From Camarhynchus parvulus (taxonomy: Eukaryota; Chordata; Aves; Passeriformes; Thraupidae): a stretch of DNA of 64,000 nucleotides. Below the pieces are notes generated by a model. It saw nothing but the letters and a program-made list of their open reading frames with translations. It was not told the origin of the DNA and did no database searches. The stretch covers positions 13,619,001 through 13,683,000 of the forward strand of contig NC_044584.1 in the NCBI RefSeq assembly GCF_901933205.1, written 5' to 3'. Of the stretch, positions 14,371 through 24,148 are shown in pieces. Within the stretch, counting starts at the first letter, position 1, and every line of letters begins with the position of its first letter. The position numbers and the translations under genes are program-made.

Positions 14371-17300
14371 TTCTTACAGACCCAGGAAGAGAGTATATAA
14401 ACCTATTTATATGGGAAGTCATGAGAGAGAGCACAGTATTTAAATTTACATTCATACATTTATTGGTATTTCTTGCTGGTACTGTAGTAGGTGCTTAATT
14501 GTATCTATTTGCCTATAAAAGCTCTTGAGGGAAAAGGCCCCAACACTTGGCATAGGAAGAATTATATCTGCTTTTTCTTTACAACTTATCACACAGCTAA
14601 TCTGAATTTTTAAACTGATGATTAGAGAAATCTAATTATGGAACTTCAGCTTAGATATGGACTAAATCAGCAACTACCTGAAGGCTGTATGAATTTCTGT
14701 TGGATGAGACTGCAGTGTCAGCAATATACAGATCATTTTGTTTAGAAGTAAATCCTGAAGATCATGGACACAGTTTTGGTACTGCTGCAAAAACTGAGAG
14801 GTAACTCAGTCCATACTCCAGTGGTATAACACAGAGACAGCACAGGGCAGCTGGAGCAAAGAACTAAGGAGAAATACAAATTTAAACTGCTCTCCTGTAA
14901 GAATAGCTCTAGTTACCTTTCCAAAAGGCTTTTCTGTCAGTAAAGCTGTATTAGAATCACTGGAGGTTTCAGGCAGCACAGGTCACTACCCACAAGTCCA
15001 GTAAGTTTTAGGAGGTGATCTTGGCAAGCTCAATTCAATTAATGTGATTAAGGGTAAGGCTTCCTCCAGACTCATTATCAGAAATTTTGCCCGTATTTTC
15101 TTGTGACGTTATTGTGACCTGAAATAGATCTGCAATTGAAATACAGCACAGCACTCATTTCCAGTTTAACACAAGTGACAATAGGACTTCTTGCACTCTC
15201 AGAGGACAAAGTGGCCCTGGAAAAGTGAGTCACCACAGACAGAACACTCCCTACAAGAGCAATTCGATGAGTCTCTCCAAAACTCCTGCAGGAAATCCTC
15301 CAGGCTGGGCACTCTTCCCACTTTCATATTCTTAATTATCTAATTTACTGATAGAGGACATCAAGGCCTGCATGCTAAGCTACACTAATTTTACATAACG
15401 TAATATTTCTTCTTAATTAATCCAAAAGTATGTGTGGTGAGGTCTGTATATAACTTATAAAGATATTTCTAAAATTAGAAAATGCTTCATTAATATCACT
15501 GGATGATGTTTCTTTAACATCACATGCCAAAAATTCTACTTTTAAAGGACTTTTTTAATATTTCATCAGAAACTGTCAGTTTATTCTCCCAATTCCTAGA
15601 AATTTTCCTGGAGCTGGAACATGGTGGAGCTAATTCATTTTGCACTCAGCTTGTTGAGTTCACATGTAAAATTGGCTGAGGTTTGTAATAAATCTGGAGA
15701 GGGAAAATGTCTGAAGAAAAAAATCCAATTCTTCTTCCACAAGAGCAATTATGGAGGGGTTTTTTTTCTTTTCTTGGCAAATGAGGAATTAATATTTGTA
15801 CTCTGAAGAAAACTATTGATCCACCTATCAGGACTTATCTTTTCTCCAGGGACAGAGGAGGAACAGAAATCTGGATAATTCCTCAATACTTTGAAGAGCA
15901 TAAGCCAATAATAAAATCTATATTGGAGCAATCTGTACAGTAGAATAAAAGGTGCACATTCAGTAGTTTCTGCTTGTTGGGTATAGGAGTTATTAGATAC
16001 TGAAGAACCAAATGTATTCCATCATCAGAAGGTGGTGGAAGGTGGTTTATGATTTGGGATTTGACTGCAACTGTGAAAAAGATCTGTCAATGAAGGTAGA
16101 TTACAAACACAGCAGGAATACAGAGGTCAGCATATCATGCCCATGGAAGATCTTTTCTCTGAGTATTAACAGTGATTTATTCAGATTTAGTCATCCAGGC
16201 TTGATGGCTTCAAGTTTTAAAATTCCAACTAAATCATCTGAAAGTGCCTCAGTGAGTTGCCCACCTGGATCTGGCTGAGATGCTGCAAAACACTGCTTTG
16301 CCATCCACCTTCTCATTTCTCAGTTTCCAGTGTGCTAATTCTGCCTCCTATAACAGCACCACATCAGTCTTCATTCACTTTAAGAACAAGACCACTTTTT
16401 TCCTTTTAATTTGGACTGTAGAATCTCTCTACATTCAAAGCAATGGAACTGAGATTTGGATCCATTTGACTATATTATATTAAGAATGAATTTTATTCAA
16501 TTTCTGTGGACTGAGAACCAAAGATGAGGGAACACTTGAATAATTTCCTTTACCTCACTCCCACCATAAAAATCTCCCCATGTGTTGATTACGCCCAATA
16601 ATAAAATGTGTTCCTTTAGCCAGCACTGAAAGCTCTGTGGTCCAGCAGATGTATCTGGAAGCCAAAGTAGCTTCATATTCTTCTGCTTCAACATCTCCAG
16701 CCCAGTATTTATTGCTGCAGTTCCCCTGAACAGCACCATGCTACCTCTTCAATTAGCACCAATTATTTTTAGGGATGCAAAGTTCCTTCATCAGTTGTGG
16801 AGTGTGCACATACAGACACACTCACACACAATCCAGCAAGACAAATTTGTCATTTGGATGAAAAAAACCATCACAAAGCAGGCTGCCCTTTCACAATATT
16901 TTACCAGCAATTTAAGACTTTCCCTTTTTTCCCCCCCACTCAACTAATTACAAAGAAGGATGTCTAAACTACTGAAATGCAGAAAGCCCAAACCACATTT
17001 TCATGTGGTTAAGTGCTCAGCATTTGAATTCATGAGACTAATGTGAATCTTGATTTGACTTAGTTAATATCAACAAGGAACTTCCACTGAACATCAGACA
17101 GGATCCATTTAGTCTGGGCTCAAGGAAACCAGCATTAACTACCCTGAGAAAGTAATTAACATAATTCAAAATAAACAATTCCAGAATAGCCAGCTGAGAA
17201 AGAAACTTTTCTCGCAGCCTCAGACAGTTAATTTATTGGTTATTTGAAAAACAGCAGTTTATATCTCTTACAGTGAAATATTTCAGATAACATGGACTAT

Positions 17301-18130
17301 TCAAAGGAACTTAAGGGACAGAAGGGCTCAGCTGTTACTCAGCCTTAGTCCACAATTAAGCTTCATTTGCTTAACTTCCAAACCTCACAGTTCTCCATTC
17401 TAGCCAGCACACATGTGCACATTCTTTTTAGAAGGCAAAACCACTAATTCCTCTCGTCCATCCCATCTGGATGGGATCTGACTTGGACATTCTCTGCAGA
17501 ACAGCACAAATTCCAGTTCAGAATTAAATATTAGTTCCAGACAGAACTAATTATTGCTGTACCAACTGGCTTGCTCTTGTCTAGGTAGATGCTAATCAAG
17601 ACTTGATAACAAATTGGTGACATCCTCAAAATGTATTTTGTTCTTGGTATAATGACAGATTTGCTGTAACTGACAGCCTGGCCAGACACACATTGTTCTT
17701 CAGGGATACCCAGCATGATAACTAATACCAGTGTAAAGTGAGTCACATCTGTAGCTGTTTTATCTGGAAGGGTTGACTAAAAGGATAAGAAGATGAGCTG
17801 AATTCATCAGGCCCACTTTATTACCTCTTAACTTAAAAAATGATTGATTGGATGGTATGGGAATGGAAATGTGTGAGGCAATGTCACAATGGCTGCATCT
17901 CTTGGACACGTCCTGTTTAAATGCATCAAACTCTAACCCAAACACTTCATCAAAGTGGATGACAGGTTCACACCTGGCTCAATGCTGCTGGTTTCGCTGC
18001 GTCTGAAAGCAGACTCACAGACAGTGTGGTGTCTAATTTACTTGCAAAATCAAAGAATTCCGATTTCAAGGGTTTTGTTTAAATGAAAATTCAGATTCTG
18101 GAGAAGAAAACAAAACCCACTAAAACAGGA

Positions 18131-18345
18131 AGGATGGTATTGTGGTTAAGTTTCTAGTATAGGGCTGCGAAGACCTGAATTATGTTCCATTCCTAGCCCT
18201 TCTGCAGACTATCTCTCTCTGACTTCAAGCAAATCACCGAATCTCTTGGTGCTTCAGTTCCCTTTTTCTGAAGATGATGGTGATCTGATCAGTTTAGATA
18301 CTGAGCACATTCATGTAAGAGCTATCATGTACAGTATCAGCACAA
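18131..18345 (+). mobile_element. MIR-like CORE-SINE remnant
   Basis: The run starts with GGTATTGTGGTTAAG, resembling the MIR 5' region. It continues through a segment parallel to the MIR core, including GACTTCAAGCAAATCACC and GTGCTTCAGTTCCC, and ends in a degenerate 3' part with AT-rich GAGCTATCATG. The layout matches MIR in order and orientation but is heavily diverged. MIR-type elements are ancient and shared by amniotes. The edges are approximate. Confidence 0.65.
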
Positions 18346-19470
18346 GAGAGGCTCTAACCTCAAAAGACAAATAGTCAAATATGACTCTATTTACTGAACC
18401 ACTTTTGCAAAATAGCAATTCTATATTAATACCCACACTGATCACCCACTTACTGTACCAAACTCTAAACAACATGCTGTCCCACAGCATTCCATTAATC
18501 CAGATTCATAACAGAATCAGTGTCTGCTTCTATTCTCAAAAGCTAGGAAAAAGCTAAAATGGGGAGTGCCTGCTGGTTTCCTAAGCCTTTCAGGTTTTCT
18601 GAGGCTTTTTTTCCTGGAGGACTGTCCCTGCAGTGGGGATGAATTCAGCAGGTGGAATGCCCCATAATGGAATTTATACTGGGGAAAACCCCACGTGGTA
18701 TCACAACCCCATCCCTGCTGGTGGTTTCAGAGGGTGAGCAAAGGCTTGGAGCACAAATAGAGGAAGCTCTGCCTGCATTATTCTGCTGTTGGCTGGGCTA
18801 AGAATATGGGGTTTGGAAAACTAACAGGCAAATGTCCCACGTATCCCCAACAGAAACAGTACTCTCTCGCCTTCAAAACCATCTTCAGAACCATGTTTTT
18901 TCTCTTGCTGCCTCCTGGCAGACCTTACCTGGCATCCCTATTCCCAGAGCTTTCTAAACAGATTCCCTGTCACCTTTGTCCTGTTTCTAGCCAGTAAGCC
19001 ATGCTCCTGCTGCACAAGTGCCCAGCAATTCCTGTGAATTTTATGTCATTTTTAAAAACAATGTTTACAAAATAGGGCTGAGAACTTTCATTTTTAACTA
19101 AAGCTGAGTTTGTTCTTTGTCCTAACTTTTGGAGGTTTACTGATATGAACCTTCAGAGCAAAAGCATTTACTTTCCTGTTCTAGAAACAAGGGAGAAAGT
19201 AATATGGGGTAATGTCTCCCAATAATTTTCTCTCCAGATTTTCCTTTTCTTTTCTGAGACCATCAGCAGGGAAGGAAACACAATTTGTTTCTCCACATGG
19301 AGAGAAATATGCATTTCACATGGAAGGCTTTACTTAGCAAATAGACTCCTAGTTTAATTCACCTTGCAAAAGGCAGCAAGTGCTCCTTAAGCTGCAAGAG
19401 CACGGGTCAGAATCACCTGGACTGGCAACAGTGTTTTCATCTTCAGTCCTTTATCTAGAGCAGCTTCCCC
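18346..19470. other. Intergenic, nothing recognised
   Basis: Mixed-composition sequence between the MIR-like element and the CpG-rich patch. Frames are under 70 codons and no repeat is recognised. Confidence 0.5.
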
Positions 19471-19474
19471 GAGT

Positions 19475-19620
19475 GCTCTGACCCGCAGCTGCGCCCCGTT
19501 CCCGTTTCCGCAGTGCCATCTGCTGGGTACAGTGACCTGCGGGATCCCGCGGGCAGGAGCTGCTCCCGAGGCACACACTGCTGAGGCCAGGGAGAGGATG
19601 CAGGAAAGGAAACGGAACGA
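19475..19620. promoter_or_regulatory. CpG-rich patch with CTCF-type motif
   Basis: About a dozen CpGs cluster in roughly 150 bases, well above the flanks. The patch holds GCCATCTGCTGG at 19515-19526, which fits the CTCF core (CCASYAGRKGGC on the minus strand) at all positions. On that strand it continues ACT, as the longer CTCF profile prefers. A 12-base palindrome GCGGGATCCCGC lies at 19539-19550. It is about 2.4 kb upstream of the SOCS1 start. I see no supported exon here. Confidence 0.45.
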
Positions 19621-21570
19621 TGGGAATGGAGAGTTGCAAAACCAAAACATGAGTGGGTAAAACTGAAGATTTCCCAAGAAAGCTCAACTTGTGGGATCCT
19701 CACATCTAAACCCTCAAATTCCTATTACAGAAACTTCACTCTCTGGGCAAATCTCCTTCACACACCACAGCTGAAGCCCATTTCTCCTGGGCAAGCCTTT
19801 CTAAGTACTTCATGGAGCACCCGGGACCACTCTCACTGTGGGATGGTGTCAAACTCCATAAGCAGCAGCCTGACACTCTTGGCTTCTGCTGTCCAAGCTG
19901 GCAGGTTCACTCCATCACTCTCTGTCACTGGGAGTTCACTTACCCATTCGAGCCTTGCCAAGCTCTGAAGCTTTGCAACTGAACATTATTACCACATTCC
20001 TGCTCAATGAACACGACTTATTGGACTGACACTTTGTCAGCTGCACTAACTACTCAGTCCATGGCAGACAGGCTGAATGTGCACCTGCAGGATCTTTCTT
20101 TCCCCTGTGATCTTACAAAATTAAAAATTACATGAGAGTGAAACATCTTTCCTGGCACATCTACAGCAACCTTCAGCCAATTCTGTTTCATGTGAGAAAC
20201 ACGCTCCCCGCTGTGCTGCATTACAGCTGTGAAGGGCTCTGCCCCAAAAGCCACAGATGGCAGGACAAGGCTGCAGCAGCAGGAGGGAGCTCGCTGGGCG
20301 CCCGGGGGCTGGGGGAGGAGTTAAGAGGCTCTGAGCTGTACTTTTGCTTCTGATTTACCTTATCTTGACAGAGTTATGCACTTCAAAACCCTTTTCTTTG
20401 AAGAGTGTGGGGGAGGAAGGAGACTTTGTCTTGCCTAAGTAGACTTTAAGCTGTTAAGGGCAAGGCCTGGCTGTGCTACCTGTGTGAACACCAACAGTGC
20501 CACATCTAAACCAGCCAAGGGATCTACTCCTGCATGGAGCACGCTGTGCCAAAGAGTGGCAATATTGCATGTTCAAATTCTACGGGAAGTTGCAGTTCCA
20601 CTGGTCCTTCATGCTTTTGCTATGAGCTTCCCCCAGCAGCTTATGCCAAACCTTGACTAAAGCTCTGTTGCTCAAAACTTGAGAGAGGAGTCTGAGCATA
20701 AAGTGAATCTCTGTACAAGGTCTTAAAATTAATGGCACACTGGTCTCCAAATTCATGACAACTATGCTCCTGCATGACAGAACATAAGCAGTAAATTTTG
20801 GTGGCTAAAACATCATCAGAAATGTCAAGATTCACCCATTGTACACTGGCTGCACATCACTGTAAGGTGCTGTATTGCCATCAGGTTAAGTCAGTCTGTG
20901 AACACACTGGATTTTGAAAAGAATATTTAGTCACAAAGCAAGAAATACATTCCCTCAACTTCATACCAAAGGACAACTCGCAAGGCATTGCCAGCCCCTC
21001 TCCCCTTAATCACTTGACAGAGACAATTCCTTTGCATTGTCACAAAACATCATGTTAACTACAGGGAAACTTCTTGGCCTTTAAAACGTGGTGGTTATTT
21101 AAGAAACATCCTCTTTGGAAGAAAGCACACTTTACTGGGCCTGCTTAAGGGAGCACATAAGACACTGGTGTAGTACTTGAGATTTCAGATCTCCTTCTGG
21201 GTGAGCAGGAGAGCATTCCAAGTCTCCTGCACTGGCTGCTGGCAAGGTTATAAATACAGCTGGGATTTGAACAGCTACTTTTAATTCTGATTACTCTGGA
21301 GAAAACTCCAGGGAAATTCTGCTTTAAGAACTCAAACCCCAGTGTAGCATCTTTACAGCCTTCTCAGTGTAAGGATCATAAGCTTTTCTGAATGCTTTTT
21401 GCACTTGGAGATTATTGGTCTAATATTTTGTCCTTTCTTTAACATTTAAGTTATACATTAGGTCCTCTTACCTCTTCTGTCCATGCTGACCTGTTAGCTC
21501 TGAGGAGAGCAGCTATTTTCACGTTACACCTCCCCACAGTGGTTGCTTACTTGCTTTTCTTCCCATTTCC
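19621..21570. other. SOCS1 upstream flank
   Basis: Non-coding flank between the CpG patch and the CpG island. It has moderate complexity and a short GC-rich bit at about 20270-20320, and no gene or repeat that I can name. Confidence 0.5.
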
Positions 21571-21736
21571 CTCCCCCCCCACGTTTTGAGGCAGCTGCCA
21601 CCAGAGCCTCATCCATCACCTACCTCGAGTGTCCCCCGGCCTCCCCGGGGCCTCAGAGCGCTTCCGTGCTCGGATTTCCCCCGCAGCACCTCTCGACCCC
21701 GCCCGCGGCCACTGCCTGCTCCCACGGGACTGTCCG

Positions 21737-21757
21737 AAAAAAAAAAGCAAAAAAAAA
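21737..21757. repeat. Paired poly(dA) tracts in CpG island
   Basis: Ten A (21737-21746), then GC, then nine A (21749-21757), in otherwise GC-rich island sequence about 120-140 bases upstream of the IRF element. Poly(dA:dT) tracts disfavour nucleosomes, so this may keep the promoter open. That role is inferred from composition only. Confidence 0.5.
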
Positions 21758-21873
21758 GTAAACTCAGACGTAGTCGGATAGAAAAAGAGAGGTTGAAGAG
21801 CATCTCCAGCGGCGGGGCATGGAGCCCGCGGGGCGTTCTCTGGAGGCGGCGCTTAGGGCCACCCAGCATTAAG

Positions 21874-21885
21874 GAAAGCGAAAGT
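21874..21885 (+). promoter_or_regulatory. IRF element (IRF-E/ISRE) of SOCS1
   Basis: The sequence GAAAGCGAAAGT fits the IRF element consensus GAAASYGAAASY at every position, and a third weaker half-site (GAAGGC) follows directly. Mouse SOCS1 is known to be induced by interferon-gamma through GAAANN repeats bound by IRF1. The element is about 95 bases upstream of the estimated start site. Binding by IRF1 or related factors is inferred, not shown. Confidence 0.7.
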
Positions 21886-21899
21886 GAAGGCCACATGTT

Positions 21900-21908
21900 T
21901 TCCGAGAA
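21900..21908. promoter_or_regulatory. STAT/GAS site of SOCS1 promoter
   Basis: TTCCGAGAA is a perfect TTCN3GAA gamma-activated site. It lies 14 bases after the IRF element and 32 bases before the TATA-like box. This is the place expected for STAT1/3/5/6 induction of SOCS1, the classic negative-feedback target of JAK-STAT signalling. The centre is CGA, so it contains a CpG that could be methylation-sensitive. Confidence 0.65.
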
Positions 21909-21940
21909 GGCGGGGAGGAGCCGAGCCGAGCTCCGCCGCG

Positions 21941-21950
21941 TTAAATAAAA
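21941..21950 (+). promoter_or_regulatory. TATA-like box of SOCS1
   Basis: TTAAATAAAA is an abrupt AT-only stretch inside GC-rich sequence, directly downstream of the IRF and STAT motifs. It differs from TATAAA at one or two positions. If used, transcription would start near 21970-21980, which places the exon 1 boundary used here. Confidence 0.55.
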
Positions 21951-21974
21951 AGCCGGGGCCGATGCGCCGCCACA

Positions 21975-22176
21975 GAGCGCTGGAGGGCCCGGGAGCGCTG
22001 GAGGTGCCGCTCGCCCGCTCGCCCCGCGGCAGCCCCGGCTCGCCGCGGCGCCAGGCAGGGCCCCCGCCGGAGGATGCTCGGCCAGCCCCCTGGGCCAGGA
22101 CCAGGACTAGCAGCGGGACTGGGACTGGCAGCGAGTGCTGCGCTCCGGGGACGGCCCCCACCCGCGGCACCCCGAG
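21975..22176 (+). other. SOCS1: SOCS1 exon 1, 5' untranslated
   Basis: This is the inferred non-coding first exon. Its 3' edge is a strong splice donor, CGAG|GTAAGG, with GT at 22177-22178. Its 5' edge is set only approximately, about 25-35 bases downstream of the TATA-like box at 21941-21950. The stretch is GC-rich and CpG-rich. It contains an ATG at 22074 that opens an upstream ORF. A further ATG at 21962 would be transcribed only if the start site lies upstream of my estimate. A two-exon SOCS1 with a leader intron is known in mammals; the boundaries here are read from sequence signals only. Confidence 0.7.
22074..22176 (+). CDS. SOCS1 upstream ORF 1 (exon 1 part)
   Basis: An ATG at 22074 (A at -3) opens a frame rich in Gly, Pro, Leu and Ala that runs to the donor. 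After splicing, the leftover base joins AG of exon 2 to make a Glu codon, and the next codon is TAG at 24077-24079. The spliced uORF would encode 35 residues. It does not overlap the SOCS1 start, leaving about 69 bases between its stop and the main ATG. The frame is real only if exon 1 begins upstream of 22074 and splicing is as inferred. The peptide is low-complexity, and any role is probably in limiting initiation rather than as a product. Confidence 0.45.
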
Positions 22177-24074
22177 GTAAGGGAGGGTGTCTGCCCCGGG
22201 GGATCTGCGCCAACAGCGACGTGCACCGAGAGGGCTCGGGCGCCGCAGCCCGATGAGCTCAGATTATCGGAGGAGTTCTGCCAGATGTGCCAAGAGCGTG
22301 GTGGCTTCGGGAGTCTTTGCCCTTTATTTTATTTTTTTTTTTTTAAAGTACATTTTTCCCCTCCCTTTTTGGCTCAGTGCTCGTGCTCGCACAGACCTGT
22401 TGTGCCTGGTGTAAAACAGCGGAACAGCACTAAAGGGAACCCGCAGCGGGGTTTGCAGGGCCCCGCGCCGGCGGCGGGAGCCGGAGCAGCCCCGGGCCCG
22501 CGGTGCCCGCTCGGCCGCGCCGCCGCCGGGACCCGCCGGGCAGGGCCGGAGCTCGCGGAAGTCTCCGCTCCGCCGCAGTCGCGGCACCCTTGTCCCAGAT
22601 CCCTGCCCTGGCTTTGGGGCTCCGAAGACTGGCGTGTCCCCTGTTTGTCTGTGCGCTTTGGAAAGGCACTGCGAACTCGCTTGGCTCCCTACGGCTTCTT
22701 TTGATTTTTAGATCGCGGGCTTAGTGCTTATTTCTCCCCAGGGTGTCCTGAAACTGAATTTTTAACTTTAAACACTAAGCGATAATCCTGGCTCAGTAAT
22801 TGGAAAAACTGGCATCAGTTTCCGTCTGCTGTGCAAACCAAGCCGAATGCTACTTTCAGCCTGTTACTTACCAGCTTAAGGATTTTATAACCCTCGTAGG
22901 TGCTTGAGGAAGTAATATGACAGAAATGAAAATAAACATCAAGTTGTTAAATTAGTACAGACAGGAATCCAGCGGCATACTTTCTTAGAAATTCTCATTA
23001 GCATGTTACCCTGAACTGTGAGACGGCTGAGGGATTAATTTCTGAGAATCCTTCAAGGTTTCTCAACAAGCTGCTGCTGCAGATCTATATCTGACTATAG
23101 GGATAAATCCTAAAATCTATGCTTGCCAGTAAGGTCAAGGCAGCCAGCGGAGATGTATTGAACCACACTGTCAGAGGCAGACATTTCAGGCCAAACTCAT
23201 TCCTGGTGCAGCACTGCTAATTCCTTTGAAGTAACACGAGGGATGAATTTAGTCCCTCATGCTGAAAGATATATCAATAGGAAGCAATTTAGATTGGGCC
23301 ACTTAAAGTGCATGTGATACAAAAAAAGAGAGAGAGACTGCAGAGTAATGCTTTAAGGGTTCACAGAGGTTGATTTGTATAAGCTAGTAGGTTGTAGCAT
23401 TGCTGTCCCAAGGGAAACTTGGGAGAATGGAAATGGCCTTTTATGGCTGAGCCTCAGGTTAACAGGAGAGAGGAAAGAAGTTTTAGGACTACTGTGTAAA
23501 TTGACCGTGTTACAGGCTGCCCCTCCAAGTTACACTTCAGTCATACTATGGAACCTCACCTCACCTCACTCTCTTCCCCAGTTATCTGGGGACACAGCCT
23601 TCATACACTTTCTCTTTTTTGCACAATGCATGCACCAAATAACAACATTGTGCGCTGGGTTCTGACATTGTAGTTGGGAAGGCAGAAAAAAATGGTAATT
23701 CAGTCGTAAAACCTTGTTGATTTCTTCTTTAAAAACTTGAGAATGGGAGAAAGTGTCCATGAGATGACTTCTCATTGAGAAGTCATTTGAGTTGCTAGGC
23801 CCAGAAAGGGCTCGTAGCAGGGAAACTTACTATCTTCTGTAGCTGTTAGTGATCCTTGCTAAATATTTTTGGAACTCTGGAGTTTGCCGTAGTGATAAGG
23901 CTGCTAATCTTGTCAACAGAGAGCAGTTGTTTGCCTGCTGTAAATTGGAAAATGAATATTTAATTATTTTATAATGGGTGGGAGGTGTATCAATGGAAGA
24001 GGCGGTCATTCAGCGATTGCCGCCGCCTGTCCCTGGGGTTGGATCTCACATGGTGTCTCTCCTTGGCATTGCAG
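22177..24074 (+). other. SOCS1: SOCS1 intron 1 (in the 5'UTR)
   Basis: This 1898-base intron is bounded by GTAAGG at the donor and by a pyrimidine-rich tract ending in TTGCAG at the acceptor (AG at 24073-24074). Its first 550 bases are still CpG island, with a very GC-rich block at about 22430-22620. A T-rich tract lies at 22326-22344. Two perfect TTCN3GAA motifs occur at 22982-22990 and 23040-23048. The rest is ordinary AT-rich sequence with no ORF I recognise. Confidence 0.7.
22982..23048. promoter_or_regulatory. Two intronic STAT motifs
   Basis: TTCTTAGAA (22982-22990) and TTCTGAGAA (23040-23048) are both perfect TTCN3GAA palindromes, 58 bases apart start to start, within the SOCS1 leader intron. 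They lie about 1 kb downstream of the promoter STAT site. Such a motif is expected by chance every few kilobases in AT-rich DNA, so the pairing is suggestive rather than decisive. Confidence 0.35.
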
Positions 24075-24114
24075 AGTAGCTGCTGGAAGGCCGCCCCGCC
24101 GTAGCCGTGACGCT

Positions 24115-24147
24115 ATGGAAGACCGCATCCGCTGCTCTCGGCTGTAG
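24115..24147 (+). CDS. SOCS1 upstream ORF 2, ten codons
   Basis: ATG at 24115 in a good context (G at -3, G at +4) encodes [10 protein letters not shown] and stops at TAG 24145-24147. One base later comes the SOCS1 ATG (arrangement TAGGATG). It lies entirely in exon 2, so it does not depend on the splicing model. Mammalian SOCS1 is known to be repressed at translation by an upstream ORF that ends immediately before the main start, so this looks like the avian counterpart. If exon 1 were transcribed from upstream of 21962, an ATG there would be in frame with this uORF after splicing and would give a 95-residue version. Confidence 0.65.
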   Translation: MEDRIRCSRL

Positions 24148-24148
24148 G

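Larger units (their letters stand above)
1..18130. other. Intergenic, upstream of SOCS1
   Basis: No gene is supported here. The longest frames (5271-5789 plus, 172 codons; 9084-9578 plus, 164 codons; 7003-7464 minus, 153 codons) have no recognisable domain and no splice or promoter context. A GC-richer but CpG-poor block lies at about 8720-9610. It includes a short GGA-rich tract at 8981-9006 and a C-rich tract at 8366-8386 just before it. Other simple features are listed separately. I looked for minus-strand RMI2 exons, the expected upstream neighbour by mammalian order, and did not find them. Confidence 0.6.
21580..22700. promoter_or_regulatory. CpG island over SOCS1 promoter and exon 1
   Basis: GC content and CpG frequency rise sharply above the AT-rich flanks between about 21580 and 22270, and again at 22420-22700, with a T-rich gap at about 22320-22370. 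The island covers the core promoter, exon 1 and the start of the intron. A GC box (CCCCGCCC) lies at 21697-21704. It is the only large CpG island in the window. Minus-strand frames through it match no family I recognise, so I have no support for a divergent gene. Confidence 0.85.

Noticed and set aside
21853..22170. Divergent gene on the minus strand of the CpG island
   Set aside because: Minus-strand frames are GC-rich artefacts with no similarity to RMI2 or other neighbours.
24107..24148. Longer SOCS1 frame starting at a GTG with 14 extra residues
   Set aside because: The start is GTG, the extension does not resemble SOCS1, and the ATG of MVAHSK fits the family and has good context.
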